A program made the translations under genes and the position numbers. DNA of 56,711 nucleotides from Phenylobacterium sp. (GTDB lineage: Bacteria > Pseudomonadota > Alphaproteobacteria > Caulobacterales > Caulobacteraceae). This document shows positions 18,462 to 27,797 of the stretch, piece by piece (position 1 is the stretch's first letter; the number at the start of each line of letters is the position of its first letter). The stretch spans positions 1 to 56,711 of the forward strand of contig NZ_JAUYOJ010000023.1 of assembly GCF_030697925.1 (NCBI RefSeq). The letters are read 5' to 3'. Under the pieces are notes generated by a model. It was not told the DNA's origin. It saw only the letters and a list, made by a program, of their open reading frames with translations, and made no database searches.

Positions 18462-19358
18462 GTGGACGTCTTCCCAGCCTTCATTCCCCTGCACGGGGCC
18501 AAGGTGGTGATCGCCGGCTCCGGCGAGGCCGCCGAGGCCAAGGCCCGGCTGTTTGCAGGCTCCCCGGCGACCGTGGTGCGCGTCGAGGGCCCGGCCGCCT
18601 TCATCGCCGGAACCTATGCGGGGGCGGTCCTGGCCTTCATCGCCACGGACGACGACCTCTTCGCCCAGGCCGCCGCCCGGGCGGCCCGCGCCGCCGGGGT
18701 GCTGGTCAATGTGGTGGACCGCCCGGCGCTCTGCGACTTCACCACCCCGTCGGTGATCGACCGCGGCGAGGTGGTGGCCGCGATCGGCACCGGCGGCGCC
18801 TCGCCCATGCTGGCCACCATGCTGCGCAACGACATCGAGCAGCGGGTGCCGGAGGGCGCGGGCCGTGTGGCGGCCCTGTTCCGCAAGCTGCAGGACGAGG
18901 TGCGCCAGGCCCTGCCCGAGCTGCCGGCACGCCGCGCCTTCCTGCGCGAGGCCCTGTCGGGGCCCGCCGCCCAGGCCGCACAGGCCGGCGACATGGAGGC
19001 CGCCACGCGGCTGTTGCGCGAAGCCCTGGCCAAGGGGCCCTCGGCCCAGGGCACGGTGCAGTTCGTGGCCGGGCGCGGCCCCGCCGACCTGTTGACCCTG
19101 CGCGCCAGCCGCGCGCTCGCCGCCGCCGACGTGCTGATCGCCGATCGCGAGGCCGACCCCGACATCCTGACCCTGGCCCGCCGCGACGCCGAGCGGATGG
19201 CGCCCGAGGCCGTCACCGCCGCCAGGCTCGTCGCCCTGGCCGGCTCCGGCCTGCGGGTCGTGCGGGTGATCTGCGGGGCTCCGTCGCCGGTCGACCTGCA
19301 AGCCCTGGCGGCGGCGGGCACGGCCATCGAGGTCCTGTCGGCGGCGCCCGACCGGTGA
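18462..19358 (+). CDS. Siroheme synthase-type protein with cut-down methylase domain
   Basis: The 298-residue protein has the CysG N-terminal dehydrogenase/ferrochelatase domain (HGAKVVIAGSGEAAEAKARL, AFIATDDDLFAQAA, NVVDRPALCDFTTPSVIDRG, IGTGGASPMLATMLR). After about residue 205 comes only the first part of a uroporphyrinogen methyltransferase domain (VQFVAGRGPADLLTLRA, ADVLIADREAD), then a short tail; full CysG is about 460 residues. It should still make siroheme from precorrin-2 if another SUMT supplies it. The GTG start and its GTGA overlap with modB put it in an operon with a molybdate permease gene. Confidence 0.85.
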   Translation: MDVFPAFIPLHGAKVVIAGSGEAAEAKARLFAGSPATVVRVEGPAAFIAGTYAGAVLAFIATDDDLFAQAAARAARAAGVLVNVVDRPALCDFTTPSVIDRGEVVAAIGTGGASPMLATMLRNDIEQRVPEGAGRVAALFRKLQDEVRQALPELPARRAFLREALSGPAAQAAQAGDMEAATRLLREALAKGPSAQGTVQFVAGRGPADLLTLRASRALAAADVLIADREADPDILTLARRDAERMAPEAVTAARLVALAGSGLRVVRVICGAPSPVDLQALAAAGTAIEVLSAAPDR

Positions 19359-20050
19359 GCGCCCTGACGCCGGAGGACTTCGCCGCCGTCGCCCTGTCGC
19401 TGAAGGTGGCCCTGGCCGCCACCCTGTTCGGCCTGCCCCTGGCCCTGGCCGCCGCCTTCGCCCAGGCGCGAGGCCGGTTCGCCGCCCGGGTTGTGCTGGA
19501 CGCCGCCGTCACCCTGCCCCTGGTCCTGCCGCCGGTGGCCACCGGTTATGTGCTGTTGCTGCTGTTCGGCCGCCGCGGCGCCGTCGGGGCGCTGTTGGAG
19601 AAGATCGGGATCGTCTTCGCCTTCGATTGGACTGGGGCGGCGCTGGCCGCGGGGATCATGGCCTTCCCGCTGATGGTGCGGCCCATGCGCCTGGCCATCG
19701 AGGCCATCGACCGCGAGGTCGACGAGGTGGCCCTGACCCTGGGGGCAGGCGCCTTCACCCGCTTCTTCCGGGTGACCCTGCCGCTGGCCGCCCCCGGCGT
19801 GGCGGCCGGCGCCATCCTCGGCTTCGCCAAGGCGCTGGGCGAGTTCGGCGCCACCATCACCTTCGTGGCCGCCATCCCGGGCGAGACCTTGACCCTGCCG
19901 TCGGCGATCTATGGCGCCACCCAGTCGCCGGGCGGCGAGGCCCGCGCCGTGGCCCTGTGCCTGGTCGCCGCCGCCATCGCCGTGGCCGCCGTCCTGGTCG
20001 CCGACGCCGTGGGCCGTTGGGCGGGCCGCACCTCGCGGGGCTCGAGATAA
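19355..20050 (+). CDS. modB: Molybdate ABC transporter permease ModB
   Basis: The 231-residue membrane protein has several hydrophobic segments and the binding-protein-dependent permease motif GAGAFTRFFRVTLPLAAPG, followed by ALGEFGATITFVAAIPGET, the ModB-specific segment. It should import molybdate with ModA and ModC, but neither gene is in the window: the next gene is a phosphotransferase on the same strand. The GTG start overlaps the preceding stop. Confidence 0.9.
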   Translation: MSALTPEDFAAVALSLKVALAATLFGLPLALAAAFAQARGRFAARVVLDAAVTLPLVLPPVATGYVLLLLFGRRGAVGALLEKIGIVFAFDWTGAALAAGIMAFPLMVRPMRLAIEAIDREVDEVALTLGAGAFTRFFRVTLPLAAPGVAAGAILGFAKALGEFGATITFVAAIPGETLTLPSAIYGATQSPGGEARAVALCLVAAAIAVAAVLVADAVGRWAGRTSRGSR

Positions 20051-20053
20051 TAT

Positions 20054-20090
20054 TATCCGGGTATTATTGACTCGTAATTATATCCGGGTA
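20054..20090. promoter_or_regulatory. Two direct repeats of TATCCGGGTA in an AT-rich spacer
   Basis: TATCCGGGTA occurs at 20054-20063 and again at 20081-20090, 27 bases apart, in an AT-rich island between modB and the phosphotransferase gene. Both are embedded in longer similar contexts (ATTATCCGGGTATT and TATATCCGGGTAAA). The second ends 26 bases before the phosphotransferase ATG. This looks like a tandem operator for an unidentified regulator. Confidence 0.5.
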
Positions 20091-20116
20091 AAACGGCGGC
20101 TCATCTGGAGCCGTCC

Positions 20117-21121
20117 ATGCCCATTCCCGAAGCCAAACGCCCCGCTGTTGACCGCGCCCTGAGCGCCGCCTTCGGGACGACCACGCTGGACACGGTCAGG
20201 CCGCTGACCGGCGGCCTGTCCGGCGCGTCGATCTACAGGATCCGGGTCGGCGGGATCGCCTATCTGTTGCGGATCGAGGGCGCCCGCGACGCCTTCCGCG
20301 ATCCCGGTCGCTGGTACGTCTGCATGGGCGCGGCGGCCGCCGCCTTCCTGGCGCCGCGGGTGCGCTACGCCGACGCCGCCGACGGTGTGGCGATCATGGA
20401 TTTCATCGAGGAGCAGTCCCTGGTCCTCGACTATCGGGGGACTCGCGCCGACCTGATCGTCGAGGCCGCCCAGACCATCCGCGCCCTGCACGAGACGCCG
20501 GCCTTCCCGCCGCTGGTCGACTACATGGACGGCATGGATGGGCTGATCGGGGCATTCCAGGCGAGCGGCCTGATCGCGCCGGCCGCCACTCGGGAGCTGT
20601 TCGACCGCTACGCCGTCCTACGGGCCGGCTACCGGACGGCCGAGGGCGACCGGGTCTCAAGCCACAACGACCTGAACCCGCGCAACATCCTCTATGACGG
20701 CGCGCGGCTTTGGCTGGTGGACTGGGAATCGTCGTTCCTGGCCGACCGCTATGTGGACCTGGCGACCCTGGCCAATGTGTTCGCCCACACGCCGGAGGAG
20801 GAGGCCCTGCTGGCGCGAACCTATTTCGGCGAGTCGCCGGACGCCCAGCGTCAGGCGCGGCTCTATCTGATGAGGCAGATCAACCAGGTCTTCTACGGGG
20901 TGATCATGCTGAACGGCGTCGCCGCCGAATGTCCCGACCTGCGCGAGACCAGTCTCGAGGCGCCGAGCCTGGCCGAGATCCACCAGGCGCTCGGGACTGG
21001 CGACTTCGTGCTGGAAACCTGGCGCGGTCGCCTGGCCTACGGCAAGGCGCGCCTGAATGCGGCCCTGGACGGCCTGCGCTCGGCGCGGTTCCCGGAAGCC
21101 TTGGCCTTGGTGGCCGGCTAG
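20117..21121 (+). CDS. Choline/aminoglycoside kinase-fold phosphotransferase
   Basis: The 334-residue protein has the APH fold: an N-terminal nucleotide-binding part (PLTGGLSGASIYRIRVGG, YLLRIEG), the catalytic loop SSHNDLNPRNIL and the metal-binding LWLVDWESSF. Such enzymes phosphorylate small hydroxylated substrates such as choline, ethanolamine or aminoglycosides; the substrate cannot be assigned. It sits downstream of a repeat-containing promoter region and shares a CTAG stop overlap with the convergent transporter gene. Confidence 0.85.
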   Translation: MPIPEAKRPAVDRALSAAFGTTTLDTVRPLTGGLSGASIYRIRVGGIAYLLRIEGARDAFRDPGRWYVCMGAAAAAFLAPRVRYADAADGVAIMDFIEEQSLVLDYRGTRADLIVEAAQTIRALHETPAFPPLVDYMDGMDGLIGAFQASGLIAPAATRELFDRYAVLRAGYRTAEGDRVSSHNDLNPRNILYDGARLWLVDWESSFLADRYVDLATLANVFAHTPEEEALLARTYFGESPDAQRQARLYLMRQINQVFYGVIMLNGVAAECPDLRETSLEAPSLAEIHQALGTGDFVLETWRGRLAYGKARLNAALDGLRSARFPEALALVAG

Positions 21122-22797
21122 TCGTCCAGCGACCGTCCCTTGGTCTCCGGCAACAGGAAGAAGCAGGTCAGCACCGAGACCGCCGTGAAGGCGAAGGGAT
21201 ACCAGAGGCCCGAATAGATGTTCCCCGTCGCCGCCACGATGGCGAAGGCGGTGAACGGCACGAAGCCGCCGATCCAGCCCGTGCCGATGTGATAGGGCAG
21301 CGACATGGCCGTGTAGCGGATGCGGGTCGAGAACAGCTCCACAAGGCAGGCGGCGATCGGGCCGTAGAGCGCGGTGGCGGCGATCACGAAGACCAGCAGC
21401 ACGCCAAAGGCGCCCGCCAGGTTCATCCGTTCCGGATCGGCCTCGGGCGGGTAGCCGGCCTGCACGAGGGCGGCCTTGATCCGGGTCTCTACTTCGGTCT
21501 TCGCCGTCTTGACGGCGGCGGCCGGCAGGCCGGCGGCCGAGGCGGACGGAACAGTGATCTCGCCGACCCGCACCACGGCGGGCGATCCGGCCGGGGCCGC
21601 CTCGGTCCGATATGAAACCCCGGCGTTGGCCAGGGAGCTCTTGGCGATATCGCACGAGGAGACGAAGACAGCCTTGCCCACCGGGTCGAACTGCAGCGAA
21701 CAGTCGGCCGGGTCGGCGATCACCACCACCGGCCTGCGCACCTCGGCCTCGGCGAGCGCCGGATTGAGGGTCTGGGCTAGCAGGTGGAAGCCGGGGAAAT
21801 AGGCCACGAGCATCAAGGTCATGCCGAACAGCATCACCGGCTTGCGCCCGACCTTGTCGGACATCCAGCCGAAGGCCACATAGCCGATAGCGCTGACCGC
21901 GGTCGCCGAGAGCATCAGCAGGTTGATGGTCTCGGGCGGGACCTTCAGGAATCGCTCCATGAAGGTCTGGGTGTAGAAGAAGGCGGTGTACCAGACCGCG
22001 CCCTGGGCCGACATGATGGCCACCAGCGCCAGCAGCACGATCTTCAGGTTGGACCAGCGTCCGAACGCCTCGGAGAAGGGCGCCTTGGATTGGGTCCCCT
22101 CAGCCTTCATCCTGGCGAAGGCCGGGCTCTCCCTCAGCTTCAGCCGCATCCAGATCGAGATGCCGAGCAGACCCGCCGAGAACAGGAACGGCACGCGCCA
22201 GCCCCAGGCGTCGAAGGCTTCCGGCCCGAACACCTTGCCGACGATCAGCCGCGTCGCCAGGATCACCACCAGGGCGCCAAGCAGGCCGAACGCCGCCGAG
22301 GTCTGGACCCAGCTCGTGGCCCGGCCGCGGCCGCCCGGGGGCGCATGCTCGGCCACATAGATCGCCGCCCCGCCGTACTCACCGCCCAGCGCGAAGCCCT
22401 GGATGATGCGCATCAGCACCAGCAGGCCCGGCGCAAGCAAGCCCACCTGGGCATAGGTCGGCAGGAGCCCGATGGCGACGGTCGCTCCGCCCATTAGGGC
22501 GACCGTGACCAGGAACGCGCCCTTGCGGCCAGTCAGGTCGCCGACCCGGCCGAACACCAGGGCGCCCAACGGCCGGAACAGGAAGCCGGCGCCGAACAGG
22601 GCGAGCGCTGCGACATAGCCGGCGGTTTCGCTGAGGCCGGAGAAGAAAGTCTTGGAGATGACCTGGATCAGACTGCCGAAGACGAAGAAGTCGTACCATT
22701 CGAAGGCCGTGCCCGCCGCCGAGGCGGCCACCACCGTCTTCAGCGAGGCGGGCTTCTTTGCCGCCGTGTCCGTCGTCTCCGCGGCGACTTCCGCCAT
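21118..22797 (-). CDS. MFS transporter of the metabolite:H+ symporter type
   Basis: The 559-residue protein has the MHS-family signature near its N-terminus (AAGTAFEWYDFFVFGSL, LFRPLGALVFGRVGDLTGRK) and RIIQGFALGGEYGG. It has about 12 membrane segments. Between segments roughly 8 and 9 there is an unusual soluble insert of about 110 residues, carrying cysteines in PADCSLQFDP and VSSCDIAKSS. The family imports organic acids or osmolytes. The ATG at 22797 has GGGGGAG upstream. Confidence 0.88.
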   Translation of the reverse strand: MAEVAAETTDTAAKKPASLKTVVAASAAGTAFEWYDFFVFGSLIQVISKTFFSGLSETAGYVAALALFGAGFLFRPLGALVFGRVGDLTGRKGAFLVTVALMGGATVAIGLLPTYAQVGLLAPGLLVLMRIIQGFALGGEYGGAAIYVAEHAPPGGRGRATSWVQTSAAFGLLGALVVILATRLIVGKVFGPEAFDAWGWRVPFLFSAGLLGISIWMRLKLRESPAFARMKAEGTQSKAPFSEAFGRWSNLKIVLLALVAIMSAQGAVWYTAFFYTQTFMERFLKVPPETINLLMLSATAVSAIGYVAFGWMSDKVGRKPVMLFGMTLMLVAYFPGFHLLAQTLNPALAEAEVRRPVVVIADPADCSLQFDPVGKAVFVSSCDIAKSSLANAGVSYRTEAAPAGSPAVVRVGEITVPSASAAGLPAAAVKTAKTEVETRIKAALVQAGYPPEADPERMNLAGAFGVLLVFVIAATALYGPIAACLVELFSTRIRYTAMSLPYHIGTGWIGGFVPFTAFAIVAATGNIYSGLWYPFAFTAVSVLTCFFLLPETKGRSLDD

Positions 22798-22856
22798 GCT
22801 TCTCTCCCCCGTCACAGGGCGAAACCTCTAACGCGGCGAGCGGGCGCGGGAAAGGC

Positions 22857-25541
22857 CTAGGCCGCCGCCTCATCCGCGAGGTCGCCGCCGAGCCGCGATA
22901 TCTCGGCCAGCAGGGCTCCGGGGGAGATGGGCTTGCCGACCACTCCGTCCATGCCGGCCTCCAGATAGGACTGGCGCTGGTGGGAGAGGACGTTGGCGGT
23001 GAGCGCCACGATCGGCGTCGCCGCCGTCGGGCCGCCCAGGGCGCGAATGCGGCGGCAGGCCTCCAGGCCGTCGATGCCGGGCATCTGGACGTCCATCAGG
23101 ATCAGGTCGAACCCGCCGCGGGCGGCGGCCTCGACGCCCAACAGGCCGTCGGCGGCGGTCTCGACCACCGCGCCCAGGTTTTCCAGCAGCTTGGTCACGA
23201 TCATCCGGTTGGTGGGGTTGTCCTCCACCACCAGAACCTTCAGGCCCTCAAGATGGGGCTCACTGGCTTCGATGGCCGCGGCGACCGGATCGGCGGCCGG
23301 GGCGGCCACCTCCAGCCAGAAGATCGAGCCGACGCCCTCGGTCGAGGCGAAGCCCACCCCGCCGCCCAGCATCTCGGCCAGACGCTGGGTGATGGCGAGG
23401 CCCAGTCCAGAGCCGCCGAACTTGCGGGTGGTCGAGGCGTCGCCTTGATCGAAGCGCTGGAAGATACGCGGCTGCACGGCTTCGGGGATGCCCACCCCGG
23501 TGTCGGCCACTTCCAGGCGCAGCAGCGGCTCGACCGGGCCGGGCTTTAGCCAGGCGCGGATCGTGACCTGGCCCGTGAGGGTGAACTTCACCGCGTTGCC
23601 GATCAGGTTGAACAGCGTCTGGCGCACGCGCACCGGATCGGTGCGCACCCAGCCGAGGTCGGCGGGGATATCCACGTTCAGTGTCAGGCCCTTGGCTTCC
23701 GCCTGCGGCCGCAGCAGGCGCGCGACGCCCTCGATCAGGGCGCGCGGGTCGGCCGGTTCGCAGGCCAACTCCAGCCGGCCGGCCTCGATCTTCGAGAAGT
23801 CGATCACGTCGTTGAGCAGTTCGGCCAGCATCTGGCCGCAGGACAGCGCCTCCTCCAGCATCTTGCGACCGTCCGGCGACAGGCCTTCGGATTTCAGCAG
23901 GTGCAAGACGCCCATGACGCCGTTCATCGGCGTGCGGATCTCGTGGCTCATATTGGCCAGGAACGCGGCCTTGGCCTCGCCGGCCGCCTGGGCGGCGTAC
24001 TGGGCGTCGACCAGGGCCAGCTCCTGACGCTTGCGGGCGTCGAAGTCCTGGATCATGCCGACGCCCTTGAGCGCGCGTCCCTTACTGTCGTGTTTCAGTC
24101 GATGGAAGATCCGCGTCCAGCGCACGGCGCCTTCCCGGCCGATCACGCGGGCCTCGATGATATTGCCGCCGACCTGGGGTTCCCTGCGGATCTTCTGGAA
24201 GGACTGGCGCACGTGGTCCACGTCGTCCGGATGGAAGCGGGGGAATTTCAGCTGCTGGGCGGATTCGTAGTCGCCGGGGTCGCCGCCCAGCAGCCGGCGG
24301 TATTCGGGCGAGACCCAGACGGTCTTGTTGCGGTGGTCAATCTCATAGACCCCGGCGTCGGCCGCCTCGAGGGCCAGCTTGAGCCGGTTGGCGTTCTCCT
24401 GGGCCTCGGTGCGAGCCTCGGCCAGGGCGGAGATGTCATCCACGTAGCAGACGATGCCCTGGACCGCATCCTTGGCGTCGCGCCAGGGCCGGGCCTCCCA
24501 GCGCACCCAGTGCTTGGTCCCCTGGCTGTCGGTGAAGCGATCCTCCTTGGCCCGGACCACCTCTCCGGCCAGGGCGCGGACCTGGGCGTCCAGCAGACGC
24601 TTCGGCGCGGTGGGGAAGACATCCTTCAGGGTGCGGCCGATGTGGTCGCGCTGGTCCAGCTTGAAGGCCTGCCGCCAGGTGTTGGAGATGACCATGTAAC
24701 GGAGCTGCCGGTCGAACATCGCCACCGCGAAGGGGGCGTTCTCGATCAGCTGGTGGATCTGCTGCTGGCCGCGCAGGGCCCCATCGCGGGCCTTGGCCAG
24801 CTCGGTGATGTTCTGGGAGACGCCGACCAGGGCGAAGGCGCCGCCGGGCCGCGGCTCGGTATGGAAGGTGGCGCGCCAGGAGGTCCAGCGGCTGTTGCGG
24901 CCGCGCAGCCGGTGTTCGAAGGTCCGTCCCTGGCCCTTGACCGTGCCGGCGATGAAGATCGCCTTGACGCGCTCGGCCTCGTCGGGATGCAGCAGGGCTT
25001 CGAACTGGCCGCTGTCGGCGATCTCCTCCGGCGCATAGCCGGTGACCGAGAGGATGTCCTCGGACCAGGTGATCGTGTCGTTCTCGGGCTCGAAGACCCA
25101 GCTGCCGATGCCGGCGGTGACCGACAGCAGGACCTGGGTGCGGTGGGCCATGGCCAGCTCATCGGCGCGCTGTCGCGCCTCGGTCACGTCCAGCGCCACG
25201 CCGATGACGCGGCCATCCGATCTCAGCTCCGCGCGGCCGTCGAACCAGCGGAATCCGCTGTCCCTGGTGTGCAGCCGCAACAGGCTCGCGCTGGTCCCGC
25301 CCTCGGCCAGCCGCGCGAGAAGCGCATCGAAGTCGTCGAGGTCGTCACGGTGGACGATGTCGCGGACGCCACGCCCGCTGATCTCCGCCTGTGTCCAGCC
25401 GGTGGCGCGCTCGAAGGCGGGGTTGACCTGCTCGACCTCGCCATCCTGGCCGATGACGAACATCACCTCGCGGCTGTTGTCGAACAGCCACTGAGCCATG
25501 TCGCCCGTGCTTGCCGCGCCGACCTGCTGCGGTCTGGGCAT
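22857..25541 (-). CDS. Hybrid sensor histidine kinase with four PAS domains
   Basis: The 894-residue protein has four tandem PAS domains (about residues 17-120, 135-250, 265-380 and 390-505), a HisKA domain with the phosphorylated histidine in FLANMSHEIRTPMNGV, a HATPase domain (NLIGNAVKFT, DTGVGIPEAV, FGGSGLGLAI) and a C-terminal receiver (VLVVEDNPTNR, aspartate in LILMDVQMPGIDG, lysine in GVVGKPISP). No membrane segment is visible, so it is a cytoplasmic sensor. No DNA-binding partner is adjacent. The third PAS domain boundaries are the least certain. Confidence 0.93.
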   Translation of the reverse strand: MPRPQQVGAASTGDMAQWLFDNSREVMFVIGQDGEVEQVNPAFERATGWTQAEISGRGVRDIVHRDDLDDFDALLARLAEGGTSASLLRLHTRDSGFRWFDGRAELRSDGRVIGVALDVTEARQRADELAMAHRTQVLLSVTAGIGSWVFEPENDTITWSEDILSVTGYAPEEIADSGQFEALLHPDEAERVKAIFIAGTVKGQGRTFEHRLRGRNSRWTSWRATFHTEPRPGGAFALVGVSQNITELAKARDGALRGQQQIHQLIENAPFAVAMFDRQLRYMVISNTWRQAFKLDQRDHIGRTLKDVFPTAPKRLLDAQVRALAGEVVRAKEDRFTDSQGTKHWVRWEARPWRDAKDAVQGIVCYVDDISALAEARTEAQENANRLKLALEAADAGVYEIDHRNKTVWVSPEYRRLLGGDPGDYESAQQLKFPRFHPDDVDHVRQSFQKIRREPQVGGNIIEARVIGREGAVRWTRIFHRLKHDSKGRALKGVGMIQDFDARKRQELALVDAQYAAQAAGEAKAAFLANMSHEIRTPMNGVMGVLHLLKSEGLSPDGRKMLEEALSCGQMLAELLNDVIDFSKIEAGRLELACEPADPRALIEGVARLLRPQAEAKGLTLNVDIPADLGWVRTDPVRVRQTLFNLIGNAVKFTLTGQVTIRAWLKPGPVEPLLRLEVADTGVGIPEAVQPRIFQRFDQGDASTTRKFGGSGLGLAITQRLAEMLGGGVGFASTEGVGSIFWLEVAAPAADPVAAAIEASEPHLEGLKVLVVEDNPTNRMIVTKLLENLGAVVETAADGLLGVEAAARGGFDLILMDVQMPGIDGLEACRRIRALGGPTAATPIVALTANVLSHQRQSYLEAGMDGVVGKPISPGALLAEISRLGGDLADEAAA

Positions 25542-25630
25542 CGCCCCATTCCCCCGAATTCAGGGGGAGCCTAGACCGGCGGCGGTAAACGCAACGTTTG
25601 AGGCGTGGTCGTTGAACGCAGAAGTTGCGA

Positions 25631-26821
25631 CTAGAACGCGTTCTCGCCGGTGATCGCGCGCCCGAGGATCAAGGCGTGGACGTCGTGGGCGCCTTCGTAG
25701 GTGTTGACGGTCTCCAGGTTCGCGGCGTGGCGCATCACGTGATAGTCGCCCGAAATCCCGTTGCCGCCGTGGATGTCGCGGGCCTCGCGGGCGATGGCGA
25801 GCGCCTTGCCGCAGTTGTTGCGCTTCATCAGGCTGATGGCCTCCGGCACCCAGGCGCCCTGGTCGAGCAGGCGGCCCAGGGCCAGGGCCCCTTCGAAGCC
25901 CAGCGCGATCTCGGTCTGCATGTCGGCCAGCTTCTTCTGCACCAGCTGGCGGGCGGCGAGCGGCTTGCCGAACACCTTGCGGGTCAGGGTGTAGTCGCGG
26001 CTGGCGTGCAGGCAGAATTCCGCCGCGCCCATGGCGCCCCAGGAGATGCCGTAGCGGGCCTTGTTGAGGCAGGAGAACGGCCCGCGCAGGCCGCTGACCC
26101 CCGGCATCATCATGTCCTCCGGCACGAAGACGTCGCTGAGCGAGATCTCCCCGGTCACCGAGGCGCGCAGGGAGAGCTTGTTGAGGATCTTCGGCGTTTC
26201 CAGCCCCTTGGAGCCGCGATCCACCAGGAAGCCGCGGATCACCCCGTCCAGCTTGGCCCAGACCAGGCAGACATCGGCGATCGGGGCGTTGGTGATCCAC
26301 ATCTTGGCGCCGTTGAGCACGTAGCCGCCGTCGGTCTTCTTCGCCACCGTGCGCATGGAGGCGGGGTCAGAGCCGCCGTCGGCCTCGGTCAGGCCGAAGC
26401 AGCCGACGATCTCGCCGCGCGCCATGCCCGGCAGGTACTTCATCTTCTGCTCTTCCGAGCCGAAGGCGTAGATCGGGTACATGACCAGCGAGGACTGCAC
26501 GCTCATGGCCGAGCGGTAGCCGCTGTCGACCGCCTCGATCTCGCGGGCGATCAGGCCATAGGCCACGTGGCTGACCCCGGCGCCGCCGTATTTCTCCGGC
26601 AGGGTCGCGCCCAGGAAGCCCATGGCGCCCATCTCGGTCATGATCTCGCGGTCGAACCGCTCGTCGGCATAGGCCGAGACCACCCGGGGCAACAGTTTCT
26701 CGCGGGCGTAGGATCGCGCCGCGTCCCAGACCATGCGCTCCTCCTCGGTGAGGCGCGCGGCGAGGTCCAGCGGGTCTTCCCAATCGAAGGTCTTCTGGGT
26801 GTCTGCGGCGTCCAGGGCCAT
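25631..26821 (-). CDS. gcdH: Glutaryl-CoA dehydrogenase
   Basis: The 396-residue flavoprotein matches glutaryl-CoA dehydrogenase rather than general acyl-CoA dehydrogenases: [20 protein letters not shown] with the substrate-binding arginine, [29 protein letters not shown], and the catalytic glutamate in [20 protein letters not shown]. It oxidises and decarboxylates glutaryl-CoA to crotonyl-CoA in lysine/tryptophan breakdown. The enoyl-CoA hydratase gene lies 44 bases upstream on the same strand and would act on crotonyl-CoA. Confidence 0.93.
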   Translation of the reverse strand: MALDAADTQKTFDWEDPLDLAARLTEEERMVWDAARSYAREKLLPRVVSAYADERFDREIMTEMGAMGFLGATLPEKYGGAGVSHVAYGLIAREIEAVDSGYRSAMSVQSSLVMYPIYAFGSEEQKMKYLPGMARGEIVGCFGLTEADGGSDPASMRTVAKKTDGGYVLNGAKMWITNAPIADVCLVWAKLDGVIRGFLVDRGSKGLETPKILNKLSLRASVTGEISLSDVFVPEDMMMPGVSGLRGPFSCLNKARYGISWGAMGAAEFCLHASRDYTLTRKVFGKPLAARQLVQKKLADMQTEIALGFEGALALGRLLDQGAWVPEAISLMKRNNCGKALAIAREARDIHGGNGISGDYHVMRHAANLETVNTYEGAHDVHALILGRAITGENAF

Positions 26822-26865
26822 GGCGCATCTCCTTGAAGGAAGTTCGCGCGCCTTATGACGCCATT

Positions 26866-27654
26866 TTACGTGCCCGTGTAGACGCCTTTGCGCTTCTCGC
26901 GGAACGAGGCCAGCGACTCCTCGGCGTCATTGGGAGATCGGCGGGAGAATCCGAGGCCGACGGACTCATATTTCAGGGCCTCTTCCAGTCCCGCCTCGTG
27001 GCTGTGCCGCAGGACCCGTTTGGAGGATCGGATGGCCAGGGGCGGCCACTGGGCCATCTGCTCGCCATAGGCCACGGCGGCCTCGACCAGGTCTCCCTCG
27101 ACCAACCGATTGAGCAGGCCCAGCGACAGGGCTTCCTGCGCCTCCACCATGCGGCTGGTGAAGATCAGGTCGGCGGCGGCGGCGTAGCCGACGATGCGCG
27201 GCAGGAACCAGGAGAGGCCGGAGTCGGGCGAGAGGTTGCGCTCGGCGAAGGTGGTCTTGAACCGCGCGCCGGGCCCGCCGATGCGGACGTCGCAGGCAAG
27301 CGCCGCGCTCATCCCGGCCCCGGCGCACACCCCATTGATCGCCCCGATCAGCGGCTTGTCGAAGTCGTGGAACAGCCGCGCCCAGCGGCCCACCCAGCCC
27401 ATGTCGTCCAGCCGGTCGTTCTGCGAGGTCCCGGCCGGCGGCAGGGGTCCGGTGAGATCGGCGCCCGAACAGAAGCCCCGCCCCGCCCCGGTCATGACCA
27501 GCACCCGCGCCCCGTCGTCCTCGCGTGCTTCGGCGAAGGCCGCGTGCACGTCGCGCCGCAGGTCGGCGGAGATGGCGTTCAGCTTTTCAGGGCGGTTGAG
27601 GGTGAGCAAGCCGACCTGGCCGCGCGTCTCGTAGGTGATGGTCTCGTAGGCCAC
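26866..27654 (-). CDS. Enoyl-CoA hydratase/isomerase family protein
   Basis: The 262-residue crotonase-fold protein shows [16 protein letters not shown], the oxyanion loop [12 protein letters not shown], and [20 protein letters not shown]. At the second catalytic position the sequence reads [16 protein letters not shown], with aspartate as in PaaG/PaaB-type enzymes. It probably hydrates an enoyl-CoA such as crotonyl-CoA made by the co-oriented gcdH. Confidence 0.9.
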   Translation of the reverse strand: MAYETITYETRGQVGLLTLNRPEKLNAISADLRRDVHAAFAEAREDDGARVLVMTGAGRGFCSGADLTGPLPPAGTSQNDRLDDMGWVGRWARLFHDFDKPLIGAINGVCAGAGMSAALACDVRIGGPGARFKTTFAERNLSPDSGLSWFLPRIVGYAAAADLIFTSRMVEAQEALSLGLLNRLVEGDLVEAAVAYGEQMAQWPPLAIRSSKRVLRHSHEAGLEEALKYESVGLGFSRRSPNDAEESLASFREKRKGVYTGT

Positions 27655-27716
27655 GTGCGCCCTCCAGCTTTGCGCAAGTCTCGCCCATCGGTCCCTGGAT
27701 GCAAGCCGCCTGAACG

Positions 27717-27749
27717 AAAACGCCCCGCCGGCTGAGCCGGGCGGGGCGC
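27717..27749 (-). terminator. Intrinsic terminator of the TonB receptor gene
   Basis: A GC-rich inverted repeat (CGCCCCGCCGGC against GCCGGGCGGGGCG, one bulge) at 27721-27749 is followed on the minus strand by TTTT at 27720-27717. It ends transcription from the TonB-dependent receptor gene. Confidence 0.8.
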
Positions 27750-27797
27750 TACGAGGGCCGATCCCGAAGGGGGAGGGCGGACCGGTTCCCTGTGGTC

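Noticed and set aside
23901..25574. A 557-codon open frame antisense to the hybrid histidine kinase
   Set aside because: It has no domain signature and would overlap four PAS domains on the other strand.
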